In this document: piece after piece, positions 1-7,069 of the stretch
Layout of the letters: every line of letters begins with the position of its first letter
Position numbering within the stretch: the first letter of the stretch is position 1
Assembly (NCBI GenBank): GCA_050181295.1
Contig: JBFXDI010000070.1
Coordinates: forward strand, 1 to 20,831
Length of the DNA: 20,831 nucleotides
Direction: 5' to 3'
Origin: JBFXDI01 sp050181295
GTDB lineage: Bacteria; Pseudomonadota; Alphaproteobacteria; Rhizobiales; Aestuariivirgaceae
Notes under the pieces: model-generated
Seen by the model: the letters and a program-made list of their open reading frames with translations, nothing else
What the model was told of the DNA's origin: nothing
The model's database searches: none
Position numbers and translations under genes: made by a program

Positions 1-5
1 CCGTT

Positions 6-42
6 CCCATAGGGTGCGCGAGGGCGCACACCCTCCGATGGG
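6..42. repeat. Imperfect inverted repeat (hairpin) beyond the 3' end of the DUF4864 gene
   Basis: CCCAT at 6-10 pairs with ATGGG at 38-42. Inside it, AGGGTGCGC at 11-19 pairs with GCGCA plus CCCT at 24-34 with a two-base bulge. The structure lies directly downstream of the minus-strand stop codon at 45-47, so it could act at the end of that transcript. There is no A-run on its left side, which would read as a T-run on the minus strand, so it is not a textbook intrinsic terminator. Confidence 0.4.
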
Positions 43-44
43 AC

Positions 45-470
45 CTACACGTCCGCGCCTTCGATCCGTTGCAGCACGCAACCGGAGATCAGCCAGCTTC
101 CATCGGACTGCTTTTCGAAGGCGTAGTAGGCGGTCCAGGTGCGGCCCTCGGCATCGACGATGGTCACCTGCTGCACCGGCCGGGCGCCTTTCATCTCGGT
201 GTCGCCGAAGCGGAAGGACTTCTGCCGGTAGACCGGCGCGTAGCCCTTCTTGACCATGCCCATGAAGGCGTCGGGCGTCGGGAACATCTGCCTGATGCCG
301 GGCGCCGCGAAGGCATAGGCGGCCGCGCCGTCGTCGGCGTTGAAGGCCTGGATCTGGCTCTGGATGATGCGCTGGAACTCGCTGCGGTCGGCCGGCGAGA
401 CGTCCTCAGCGGCAGCGACGCCAATGACGGCAAATGCGAGCATGAAGAACAGGGCACGGACGAGGAGCAT
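45..470 (-). CDS. DUF4864 domain-containing exported protein
   Basis: This 141-residue protein opens with a hydrophobic stretch (LLVRALFFMLAFAVIGVAAA, residues 2-21) that looks like a Sec signal peptide with cleavage near AAA-ED, so the mature protein is probably periplasmic. The remainder resembles the DUF4864 family found in alphaproteobacteria: a helix with RSEFQRIIQSQIQAFNADD, then the typical 'AAPGIRQMFPTPDAFMGMV' stretch, then beta strands ending in WLISGCVLQR. The pattern recalls the NTF2-like fold, but this is inference. The start at 470 is supported by an excellent Shine-Dalgarno (AGGAGGT on the minus strand, about 477-483). Function is unknown. It stands alone and is divergent from the molybdenum hydroxylase cluster, so proximity does not prove a shared role. 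Confidence 0.85.
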   Translation of the reverse strand: MLLVRALFFMLAFAVIGVAAAEDVSPADRSEFQRIIQSQIQAFNADDGAAAYAFAAPGIRQMFPTPDAFMGMVKKGYAPVYRQKSFRFGDTEMKGARPVQQVTIVDAEGRTWTAYYAFEKQSDGSWLISGCVLQRIEGADV

Positions 471-677
471 GTCTTGGACCTCCTGAAGCGCCGCCGTAGG
501 ACGCCGATACTACCAGCTACGTCCGGCGATGTCCTATGGACGCATCGAAGGCCGCGCGCTTGACCGGTCTCGGCAACCGGCGCAAGCTTGCATGCGGCAA
601 AGCAAGGCGCCGGAGGCAACAAGAGCCAAGGCAACGGCTCGGGGACCCTGCGACCGGCTGCTCGGGAGGAGGATTGG
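471..677. promoter_or_regulatory. Divergent intergenic region upstream of the molybdenum hydroxylase cluster
   Basis: This 207-bp stretch separates two head-to-head genes and must hold the start signals of both. I see no convincing sigma-70 pair. Two perfect short palindromes stand out: GACCGGTC at 562-569 and GCAAGCTTGC at 582-591, with centres 21 bp apart, about two helical turns. They are candidate operator half-structures, but short palindromes arise by chance. A strong ribosome binding site (GGAGGAGG, about 665-672) precedes the ATG at 678. Confidence 0.4.
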
Positions 678-1142
678 ATGCCAAAAGTTTCGATGAAGGT
701 GAACGGCCGGCAGGTGTCCGGTGAGGTCGAGGGGCGCACGCTCCTCGTCGAGTTCCTGCGCCACGGCCTCGACCTGACCGGCACGCATGTGGGGTGCGAT
801 ACCAGTCAGTGCGGCGCCTGCGTCGTGCATCTCAACGGCCGGGGGGTGAAGGCCTGCTCCGTGCTGGCGCTCTCCTGCGAGGGGGCGGAAGTCACCACGA
901 TCGAGGGGCTGGCGCCGAACGGCAAGCTGCATCCGATGCAGGAGGCCTTCCGCGAGCATCACGGCCTGCAATGCGGTTTCTGTACTCCAGGCATGATCAT
1001 GGCCGGCGTGGACATCGTCCAGCGGCACGGCAAATCCCTTTCCGACGAGACGGTGCGGGCGGAGCTCGAAGGCAACATCTGTCGCTGTACCGGCTACCAT
1101 AACATCGTGAAGGCCATCCAGGCCGGCGCGCAGAACATGTGA
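678..1142 (+). CDS. coxS: Small [2Fe-2S] subunit of a form II CO-dehydrogenase-like molybdenum hydroxylase
   Basis: The 154-residue protein is the electron-transfer subunit of the xanthine oxidase family. It passes electrons from the Mo centre in the large subunit to FAD in the medium subunit. Both cluster motifs are complete. The N-terminal ferredoxin-type site has C40, C45, C48 and C60 (GCDTSQCGAC, then KAC). The C-terminal four-helix site has C99 and C102 (QCGFC) and C135 and C137 (CRC). Length matches the family. The ATG at 678 is preferred over an in-frame upstream ATG at 588 because of the strong ribosome binding site just before it and because the extra N-terminal residues are unlike the family. 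The gene overlaps the longest reading of the large-subunit gene, suggesting coupled translation. The cox symbol marks family membership only; CO oxidation is not implied. Confidence 0.95.
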   Translation: MPKVSMKVNGRQVSGEVEGRTLLVEFLRHGLDLTGTHVGCDTSQCGACVVHLNGRGVKACSVLALSCEGAEVTTIEGLAPNGKLHPMQEAFREHHGLQCGFCTPGMIMAGVDIVQRHGKSLSDETVRAELEGNICRCTGYHNIVKAIQAGAQNM

Positions 1143-1156
1143 CCGGAGGCGATCCC

Positions 1157-3523
1157 ATGAGCAGCACAGGCATCGGCGCGCGCGTCGTCCGCAAGGAGGA
1201 CCACCGCTTCATCACCGGCAAGGGCCGCTATACCGACGACATCAACCTGCCGCGGCAGACCTATGCGTATTTCGTGCGTTCGCCGCACGCCCACGCCGCC
1301 ATACAAGGCATCGACGCCAAGGAAGCCAGGAAGGCCCCCGGCGTGCTCGCGGTCCTGACCGGAGACGACGTCGCCGAGGACAAGATCGGTGGCCTCATCT
1401 GCGGCTGGATGATCCATTCCAAGGACGGCACGCCCATGAAGGCGGGTCCGCATCCGGTCCTCGCGCAGGGCAAGGTGCGCTATGTCGGCGATCATGTCGC
1501 GGTGGTCGTCGCGGAGACGCTCGCACAGGCGAAGTCGGCGGCCGAGCTCGTGGACGTCACCTACGGCGAGCTGCCGTCGGTGGTGGCGACGGGCAAGGCG
1601 CGGGGAGGCCCGCAGATCCACGACGTCGCGCCCGACAACGTGATCTTCGAGTGGTCGCTCGGCGACAAGGCGACGACCGACGCTGCGTTTTCGAGCGCGG
1701 CGCATGTGACGAGTCTCGACATCGTCAACAACCGCCTCGTGCCCAACCCCATGGAGCCCCGCGCGGCCATCGGCGACTATAATTCGGGCGAGGATCATTT
1801 CACGCTCTATACCACGAGCCAGAACCCGCATGTGGCGCGGCTCGTCATCTCCGCCTTCATCGGCATCGCGCCGGAGCACAAGCTCCGCGTCGTGGCGCCG
1901 GACGTCGGCGGCGGCTTCGGGGCCAAGATCTTCATCTATGCCGAGGAGGTGGTCTGCCTCTGGGCGTCGAAGAAAATCGGCGGACGGCCCGTCAAATGGA
2001 CCTCCGACCGCTCCGAGGCCTTCCTTTGCGATGCGCATGGCCGCGACCACGTGACCAAGGCGGAACTGGCGCTCGACAAGGATGGAAAGATCACGGGGCT
2101 GCGCGCCAAGACCATCGCCAATCTCGGCGCCTACATGTCGACCTTCTCCTCCTCGGTCCCGACCTATCTCTACGCGACACTACTGTCGGGCCAGTACGCC
2201 ATCCCGAACATCTATGCCGAGGTCGATGCGGTCTACACCAACACCGCGCCGGTCGATGCCTATCGCGGCGCCGGGCGGCCGGAGGCGACCTATGTGGTCG
2301 AGCGGCTGGTCGAGACGGCGGCGCGCGAGCTCAAGATGGACCCGGCCGAGATCCGCCGGAAGAACTTCGTCCGGAGCTTCCCGCACCAGACACCGGTCAT
2401 CATGTGCTACGACGCCGGCGACTACGAGGCCTCGCTGAACAAGGCCATGGAGATGGCCGACTACAAGGGCTTCAAGGGGCGCAAGGAGGCGTCCGCCAAG
2501 AAGGGCAAGCTGCGCGGCATCGGCTTCTCCAATTACATCGAGGCCTGCGGCATCGCGCCCTCGGCGGCCGTCGGGTCGCTCGGCGCCGGCGTAGGTCTGT
2601 GGGAGTCGGCCGAGGTCAGGGTCAATCCCGTCGGCACGGTGGAGATCCTCACCGGTAGCCATGCGCACGGGCAGGGGCACGAGACGACCTTCGCGCAGCT
2701 CGTGTCCGACCGGCTCGGCATCGACATCAACAGCGTGTCGATCGTGCACGGCGACACCGACAAGGTGCAGTTCGGAATGGGCACCTACGGGTCGCGCTCC
2801 GGCGCCGTCGGCATGACCGCCATCTCCAAGGCGCTCGACAAGATCGAGGCCAAGGCCAAGAAGGTCGCCGCGCACGTCATGGAGGCGGCCGAGGGCGACA
2901 TCGAGTTCAAGGGCGGCAGCTTCACGGTCAAGGGCACCGACAAGAAGATGGCCTTCGGCGAGGTGGCGCTCGCGGCCTATGTGGCGCACAAGTTCCCGAC
3001 CTCGGAGATCGAGCCCGGCCTCAAGGAGGGCGCCTTCCACGATCCGAGCAACTTCACCTTCCCGGCCGGCTGCCACATCGCGGAGGTGGAGATCGATCCC
3101 GAGACCGGCATAACCGAGATCGCGAGCTGGACGGCGGTCGACGACTTCGGGGCGCTCATCAACCCCATGATCGTCGAGGGCCAGGTGCACGGCGGCATCG
3201 CGCAGGGTGTCGGCCAGGCGCTCAGCGAAGGCTGCGTCTACGATCCGGAGTCGGGCCAGCTCGTGACCGGGTCCTTCATGGACTACTGCATGCCGAAGGC
3301 CGACATGCTCCCCGCCTTCAAGCTCGGCTTCACGGAGACGAAGTGTCCGTCGAATCCGCTCGGCATCAAGGGCTGCGGCGAGGCCGGCGCGATCGCCGCT
3401 CCGGCTGCGCTCATGAACGCCATCACGGACGCGCTCGGCATCAAAGACATGCCGATGCCCGCGACGCCGCAGAGAGTGTGGCAGGCGGCGCAGCAATCGG
3501 GCTTCAAGCAGGCGGCGGAGTAG
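1157..3523 (+). CDS. coxL: Large molybdopterin-binding subunit of a form II CO-dehydrogenase-like molybdenum hydroxylase
   Basis: This 788-residue protein is the catalytic subunit of a xanthine-oxidase-family hydroxylase. It opens with the usual GxRVxRKEDxRFxTGxGRYTDD segment. Mo-cofactor motifs follow: DVGGGFGAK (249-257), HGQGHET (504-510), GTYGSRSGAVG, and the C-terminal GCGEAGAIAAPAA with the presumed catalytic base Glu742. The active-site loop reads AYRGAGR (368-374). In true (form I) CO dehydrogenase it is AYRCSFR, whose Cys binds copper; here Gly371 takes that place, so this is form II and the substrate cannot be told from sequence. The ATG at 1157 has GGAGG a few bases upstream, so I prefer it to the ATG at 1139, which overlaps coxS. 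No signal peptide is seen, so the enzyme is probably cytoplasmic. Confidence 0.95.
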   Translation: MSSTGIGARVVRKEDHRFITGKGRYTDDINLPRQTYAYFVRSPHAHAAIQGIDAKEARKAPGVLAVLTGDDVAEDKIGGLICGWMIHSKDGTPMKAGPHPVLAQGKVRYVGDHVAVVVAETLAQAKSAAELVDVTYGELPSVVATGKARGGPQIHDVAPDNVIFEWSLGDKATTDAAFSSAAHVTSLDIVNNRLVPNPMEPRAAIGDYNSGEDHFTLYTTSQNPHVARLVISAFIGIAPEHKLRVVAPDVGGGFGAKIFIYAEEVVCLWASKKIGGRPVKWTSDRSEAFLCDAHGRDHVTKAELALDKDGKITGLRAKTIANLGAYMSTFSSSVPTYLYATLLSGQYAIPNIYAEVDAVYTNTAPVDAYRGAGRPEATYVVERLVETAARELKMDPAEIRRKNFVRSFPHQTPVIMCYDAGDYEASLNKAMEMADYKGFKGRKEASAKKGKLRGIGFSNYIEACGIAPSAAVGSLGAGVGLWESAEVRVNPVGTVEILTGSHAHGQGHETTFAQLVSDRLGIDINSVSIVHGDTDKVQFGMGTYGSRSGAVGMTAISKALDKIEAKAKKVAAHVMEAAEGDIEFKGGSFTVKGTDKKMAFGEVALAAYVAHKFPTSEIEPGLKEGAFHDPSNFTFPAGCHIAEVEIDPETGITEIASWTAVDDFGALINPMIVEGQVHGGIAQGVGQALSEGCVYDPESGQLVTGSFMDYCMPKADMLPAFKLGFTETKCPSNPLGIKGCGEAGAIAAPAALMNAITDALGIKDMPMPATPQRVWQAAQQSGFKQAAE

Positions 3524-3536
3524 GGGAGGACCAGCG

Positions 3537-4328
3537 ATGTACGATTTCAACTTTCACAGGCCCTCCTCCCTCGATGCGGCGGTGGCGCTGCTCGGCAAGT
3601 CCGGGGAAGCCAAGCTCATGTCGGGCGGCATGACGCTGATCCCGACGCTCAAGCAGCGGCTGGCGCAGCCTTCCGACATCATCGATCTCGGCGGGCTGAA
3701 GAATTCGGGCATCGCCGTCACGGGCGACAAGGTCACGATCAAGGCCGGCACGTCGCATGCCGAGGTGGCCGCGAGCGGCGAGGTCGCCAAGGCGATCCCG
3801 GCGCTGGCGAAGCTCGCCGGCGGGATCGGCGATCCGCATGTCAGGAACCGCGGAACGATCGGCGGCTCGATCGCCAACAACGATCCCGCGGCCGACTATC
3901 CGGCGGCCGTGCTCGGCCTCGGCGCCACGGTCGTCACCAACAAGCGCTCGATCAAGGCGGACGACTTCTTCACCGGCATGTTCGAGACGGCGCTCGGGCA
4001 GGACGAGATCGTGACCGCGGTCGAATTCCCGGTGCCGAAGAAGGCAGGCTATGCCAAGTTCCCGAACCCGGCCTCGCGCTACGCGATGGTGGGCGTGTTC
4101 GTGGCGGACACGGGCGGCGGCGTCCGGGTGGCCGTGACGGGTGCTGGCCCTTGCGTCTTCCGGGCGGGCGAACTCGAGGCGGCGCTCAAGAGCGGCCTCA
4201 GCGCCGATGCGCTCAAGGGCAAGGGCGTCGGCGCCGACGGGCTCAACAGCGACATGCATGCCTCGGCGGAATACCGCGCGCATCTCGTCGGCGTCATGGC
4301 GAGGCGCGCCGTCGCGGCCGCAAAGTAG
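3537..4328 (+). CDS. coxM: Medium FAD-binding subunit of the molybdenum hydroxylase
   Basis: The 263-residue protein is the flavoprotein subunit that takes electrons from the [2Fe-2S] centres and hands them to an acceptor, probably a quinone or oxygen. It begins with the typical MYDFxFHRPxSLDAA and carries both FAD/pyrophosphate motifs of the family: SGGMTLIP (29-36, the AGGHSL-type loop) and TIGGSIANNDPAADYPAA (107-124). The C-terminal CoxM/CutM domain runs to the end (SAEYRAHLVGVMARRAV). A GGGGAGGA ribosome binding site at about 3523-3530 fixes the start, 13 bp after the large-subunit stop. The order S-L-M is characteristic of form II clusters; form I operons are M-S-L. The next gene is 271 bp away, across a block of inverted repeats. 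Confidence 0.95.
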   Translation: MYDFNFHRPSSLDAAVALLGKSGEAKLMSGGMTLIPTLKQRLAQPSDIIDLGGLKNSGIAVTGDKVTIKAGTSHAEVAASGEVAKAIPALAKLAGGIGDPHVRNRGTIGGSIANNDPAADYPAAVLGLGATVVTNKRSIKADDFFTGMFETALGQDEIVTAVEFPVPKKAGYAKFPNPASRYAMVGVFVADTGGGVRVAVTGAGPCVFRAGELEAALKSGLSADALKGKGVGADGLNSDMHASAEYRAHLVGVMARRAVAAAK

Positions 4329-4330
4329 GC

Positions 4331-4347
4331 CTGAGCATGATGCTCAG
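4331..4347. repeat. Short palindrome just after the coxM stop codon
   Basis: CTGAGCAT and ATGCTCAG flank a single G, giving a near-perfect 17-base palindrome beginning two bases after the coxM stop. It is not followed by a T-run, so it is not a standard terminator. It could cap the 3' end of an S-L-M transcript or be a protein-binding site. It is the first of several inverted repeats in the 271-bp gap. Confidence 0.45.
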
Positions 4348-4369
4348 CGGGCGACGCTAGCATTTGCTT

Positions 4370-4514
4370 CCCTCCCCTTGAGGGGGAGGGAAGGGGTGGG
4401 GTGATAGGATCTGCAGAGAGGTTGGACCGTCCGCCACCCCCACCCGGCCCTTCGGGCCGACCTCCCCCGCAGGCGTGCGCCCGGACGGCTTACCGGCCGA
4501 TCCGGGTGGGGAGG
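4370..4514. repeat. Intergenic G/C-rich nested inverted-repeat element
   Basis: This stretch in the coxM-coxD gap is a nest of inverted repeats. CCCTCCCC (4370-4377) pairs with GGGGAGGG (4383-4390). CGGCCC (4445-4450) pairs with GGGCCG (4454-4459). CCCCACCCGG (4438-4447) pairs with CCGGGTGGGG (4502-4511), and CCGTCCG (4427-4433) pairs with CGGACGG (4482-4488). The composition, with runs of CCTCCCC and GGGTGGGG, is the kind seen in dispersed intergenic repeats of Rhizobiales genomes. Family assignment is from memory, and copy number cannot be tested in this window. No gene is supported here; short open frames on either strand have no family likeness. Confidence 0.6.
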
Positions 4515-4535
4515 AAGCAGAGACTTGAACCACAG

Positions 4536-4577
4536 GGCCCGCGGCCTCAAATTCAGGAGTCCGCGGGCCTAGCCTTT
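4536..4577 (+). promoter_or_regulatory. Hairpin with trailing T-stretch upstream of the coxD-like gene
   Basis: GGCCCGCGG (4536-4544) and CCGCGGGCC (4561-4569) form a perfect 9-bp stem around a 16-base loop. TAGCCTTTT follows at once, about 22 bp before the ATG of the MoxR gene. The layout resembles a terminator or attenuator, but the T-run is short and displaced from the stem. It may reduce read-through from the enzyme genes into the maturation genes. Confidence 0.4.
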
Positions 4578-4599
4578 TCGCGGGGATCCCGGCTCGACC

Positions 4600-5523
4600 A
4601 TGGCACATCCGCTACCCCAGTCCATCGACGCGACACTTCAGCTCCTGAAGAATGCGCGCTACGTCGCCGACCGGCCGCTCGCGACCGTCGTCTTCCTGGC
4701 GCTCCGCATGGGACGCCCGCTGTTTCTCGAAGGCGAGGCCGGTGTCGGCAAGACCGAGATCGCCAAGGTGCTCGGCGTTGCGCTCGATCGCCCGCTGATC
4801 CGTCTCCAGTGCTATGAGGGGCTCGACGTCTCCGCGGCGGTCTACGAGTGGAACTATTCCCGCCAGATGATCGAGATCCGGCTCGCGGAGGCCGCGGGCA
4901 CCCAAGACCGCGAGCGGCTGTCGGAAGACATCTACGATCGCCGCTTCCTCATCCGCCGGCCGCTCCTGCAGGCGCTGGAACACGCCCAAGGAGGCGCGCC
5001 GGTGCTGCTCATCGACGAGCTCGACCGCACGGACGAGGCGTTCGAGGCGTTTCTCCTGGAGATCCTGTCCGACTTCCAGATCACGATCCCGGAGCTCGGG
5101 ACGATCAGGGCGCAGGAGCCTCCGATCGTGGTCATCACCTCCAACCGCACCCGCGAGGTCCACGACGCGTTGAAGCGCCGCTGCCTCTATCACTGGGTCG
5201 GCTACCCCGACGCGGAGCGCGAACTCGACATCATCAGGGAGCGCAAGCCCGAGGCGGCCGCGGCGCTCTCGCGCGAAGTGGTCGCCTTCGTGCAGGCGCT
5301 CCGGCGGGAGGACCTGTTCAAGGCGCCGGGCGTGGCGGAGACGCTCGACTGGGTTTCGGCGCTGCATGAGCTCGATGCCGTGACGCTCGATCCGCAGACG
5401 GTGAACGACACGCTCGGCGTGCTGCTCAAGTACCAGGACGACATCGCGAAGCTCGAGGGCTCGGAGTCCGCGAAGCTTCTCGACCGCATCAAGCGCGAGC
5501 TCTCGGCGCTGGAGCGCGTGTGA
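4600..5523 (+). CDS. coxD: MoxR-family AAA+ ATPase, CoxD-like
   Basis: The 307-residue protein is a MoxR-type AAA+ ATPase. Walker A is GEAGVGKT (45-52), Walker B is VLLIDE (135-140), sensor 1 lies in VVITSN (177-182), and conserved arginines follow in LKRRC (191-195). In Oligotropha (Afipia) carboxidovorans, CoxD is a membrane-associated chaperone-like ATPase needed to build the mature Mo site. By position, the same kind of role is likely here: remodelling or cofactor insertion for the S-L-M enzyme together with the VWA partner encoded next. The ATG at 4600 matches the family N-terminus, but no good ribosome binding site is visible before it. The stop overlaps the next start by one base (TGATG). 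Confidence 0.93.
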   Translation: MAHPLPQSIDATLQLLKNARYVADRPLATVVFLALRMGRPLFLEGEAGVGKTEIAKVLGVALDRPLIRLQCYEGLDVSAAVYEWNYSRQMIEIRLAEAAGTQDRERLSEDIYDRRFLIRRPLLQALEHAQGGAPVLLIDELDRTDEAFEAFLLEILSDFQITIPELGTIRAQEPPIVVITSNRTREVHDALKRRCLYHWVGYPDAERELDIIRERKPEAAAALSREVVAFVQALRREDLFKAPGVAETLDWVSALHELDAVTLDPQTVNDTLGVLLKYQDDIAKLEGSESAKLLDRIKRELSALERV

Positions 5524-6755
5524 TGAACCTCGAAACCCGCGGGCATGGCGGACCGTCCGGCAAGCTTGCCGAGAACATCATGCATTTCGCGCGGATCTTG
5601 AGGAAAGCGGGCCTGCCGGTCGGACCCGGAGCGGTGCTCGATGCGCTCGAGGCGACGCAGGGCGGCGTGCTTCGGACCCGGGACGACTTCTACTGGGCGC
5701 TGCATGCGATCTTCGTGAAGCGGCACGAGCACGAAGTGCTCTACGAGCAGGCTTTCAAGGCCTTCTGGCGGAAGCCGAAAATGTTCGAGCAGCTCATGCA
5801 GATGCTGTTCCAGCAGATCCGCGTCGAGGGCGCGCCGAGGCAGAAGCAGGCGGCGCAGCGGCGCCTCGCCAACGCCATGTTCGAGCCCGGCGATGCCTCG
5901 AGCACGCGGGAGCGGCCGGGCGCGGTCGAGATCGACGCCTCGCTCACGGCTTCCGTGGACGAGGTCCTGCGGACCAGGGACTTCGAGCAGATGACGGTGG
6001 AGGAGGAGGCACGCGCCAAGGCCGCGATCGCCCGTATGCGCCTGCATCGGATCGAGCTTCCGATGCGCCGCTTCGAGGGTTCGCCTAAGGGCGGGCGCAT
6101 CGACATGCGGCGCACGCTCTCGCGCTCGCTCAGGACCGGCGGCGAGATCATCCCGCTCGCCTGGCGCAAGCGCCGGCGGCACGAGCCGCCGCTCGTCGTC
6201 CTCGCCGACATATCCGGCTCGATGTCGAACTATTCGCGCATGTTCCTCCACTTCCTGCATGCCGTCACCAACGACCGCGACAGGGTGCAGGTGTTCCTCT
6301 TCGGCACGCGCCTCACCAACGTCACCCGCGAAATCCAGCGCCGGGACGTGGACGAGGCGCTGGCGAAGGTCTCGGCGGCAGTCAAGGACTGGTCCGGCGG
6401 CACCCGCATCGGCCGCTGCCTCAGAGAGTTCAACTTCCGCTGGGGAAGGCGCGTGCTGACCCAGAACGCGCATGTGCTGCTGATGACCGACGGGCTGGAG
6501 CGCGAGGATTGCGAGCTGCTCGGCGCGGAGATGCAGCGCCTCAAGCGCTCGGCGCGGCGGATCGTGTGGCTCAACCCGCTGCTCCGCTTCCAGGGCTTCG
6601 AGGCGAAGGCGTCCGGCATCCGCGCCATCATGCCCTATGTCGATGAGTTCCGGCCGGTGCACAGCCTCGACAATCTCGAAGATCTGGCGCGGGCGCTCGC
6701 AGGTCCCCCGGACGCCAGGCACGACCCCAAGGCATGGATGGAGAAGGCGGCATGA
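5523..6755 (+). CDS. coxE: VWA domain-containing protein, CoxE-like
   Basis: The 410-residue protein pairs an N-terminal helical, charged region with a C-terminal von Willebrand A domain. The metal-ion-dependent adhesion site is intact: D229-x-S-G-S233 (DISGSMS), Thr294 in GGTRIG and Asp323 in MTDGLER. MoxR ATPases typically act with such VWA proteins. CoxE belongs to the CO-dehydrogenase maturation set, so joint action with the preceding ATPase on the hydroxylase is the likely role. No signal peptide or membrane segment is seen. The ATG at 5523 overlaps the coxD stop, which suggests translational coupling; a GTG one codon upstream is a weaker alternative. The 3' end overlaps the next gene by four bases (ATGA). 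Confidence 0.93.
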   Translation: MNLETRGHGGPSGKLAENIMHFARILRKAGLPVGPGAVLDALEATQGGVLRTRDDFYWALHAIFVKRHEHEVLYEQAFKAFWRKPKMFEQLMQMLFQQIRVEGAPRQKQAAQRRLANAMFEPGDASSTRERPGAVEIDASLTASVDEVLRTRDFEQMTVEEEARAKAAIARMRLHRIELPMRRFEGSPKGGRIDMRRTLSRSLRTGGEIIPLAWRKRRRHEPPLVVLADISGSMSNYSRMFLHFLHAVTNDRDRVQVFLFGTRLTNVTREIQRRDVDEALAKVSAAVKDWSGGTRIGRCLREFNFRWGRRVLTQNAHVLLMTDGLEREDCELLGAEMQRLKRSARRIVWLNPLLRFQGFEAKASGIRAIMPYVDEFRPVHSLDNLEDLARALAGPPDARHDPKAWMEKAA

Positions 6756-7069
6756 ACGGCGGACCGGTTCTGGAGCAGGCGGCGCGCTGGCGCGAGGAGG
6801 GCCGCAGGCTGGCGCTGGCGACCGTGATCGAGACATGGGGCTCGGCGCCGCAGCCCGTCGGCAGCCAGCTCGTGATCGACGGCGACGGCAACTTCTCGGG
6901 GTCGGTCTCGGGCGGCTGCGTCGAGGGTGCCGTCATCACCGAAGCGCTGGATGTCATGGAGGCGGGCGTGCCGAAGGTGCTGGCCTTCGGCGTCGCCGAC
7001 GAGACGGCCTGGGAAGTGGGGCTCGCCTGCGGAGGAAAGATCCGCATCCTGGTCGAGCCGCTGGGATGA
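6752..7069 (+). CDS. XdhC/CoxI family protein, N-terminal-type half
   Basis: This 105-residue protein matches only the first domain of XdhC/CoxI proteins, which bind molybdenum cofactor and help sulfurate and insert it into xanthine-oxidase-type enzymes. Landmarks are ATVIETWGSAPQPVGSQL (residues 23-40), the signature GSVSGGCVEG (50-59) whose Cys55 is the conserved one, and VGLACGGKIRILVEPL at the end with a second conserved Cys. The Rossmann-like domain of full-length XdhC is absent here and is encoded by the next gene. ATGA overlaps join it to both neighbours, a sign of one tightly coupled operon. This looks like a natural two-gene arrangement rather than a recent frameshift, because each part has its own start and overlap. 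Confidence 0.9.
   Translation: MNGGPVLEQAARWREEGRRLALATVIETWGSAPQPVGSQLVIDGDGNFSGSVSGGCVEGAVITEALDVMEAGVPKVLAFGVADETAWEVGLACGGKIRILVEPLG

Noticed and set aside
560..588. Sigma-70 promoter with TTGACC at 560-565 before coxS
   Set aside because: No acceptable -10 hexamer lies 16-18 bp downstream; CAAGCT at 583-588 is a poor match.
1094..3550. Long minus-strand open frames opposite the large-subunit gene (318 and 456 codons)
   Set aside because: They are arginine- and histidine-rich shadows of a highly conserved Mo-hydroxylase gene in high-GC DNA, with no family likeness.
678..4328. Bona fide aerobic CO dehydrogenase (form I)
   Set aside because: The active-site loop is AYRGAGR rather than AYRCSFR, and the order is S-L-M rather than M-S-L.
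4370..4514. CRISPR array or tandem repeat
   Set aside because: The repeats are inverted and nested, without regularly spaced direct units or spacers.
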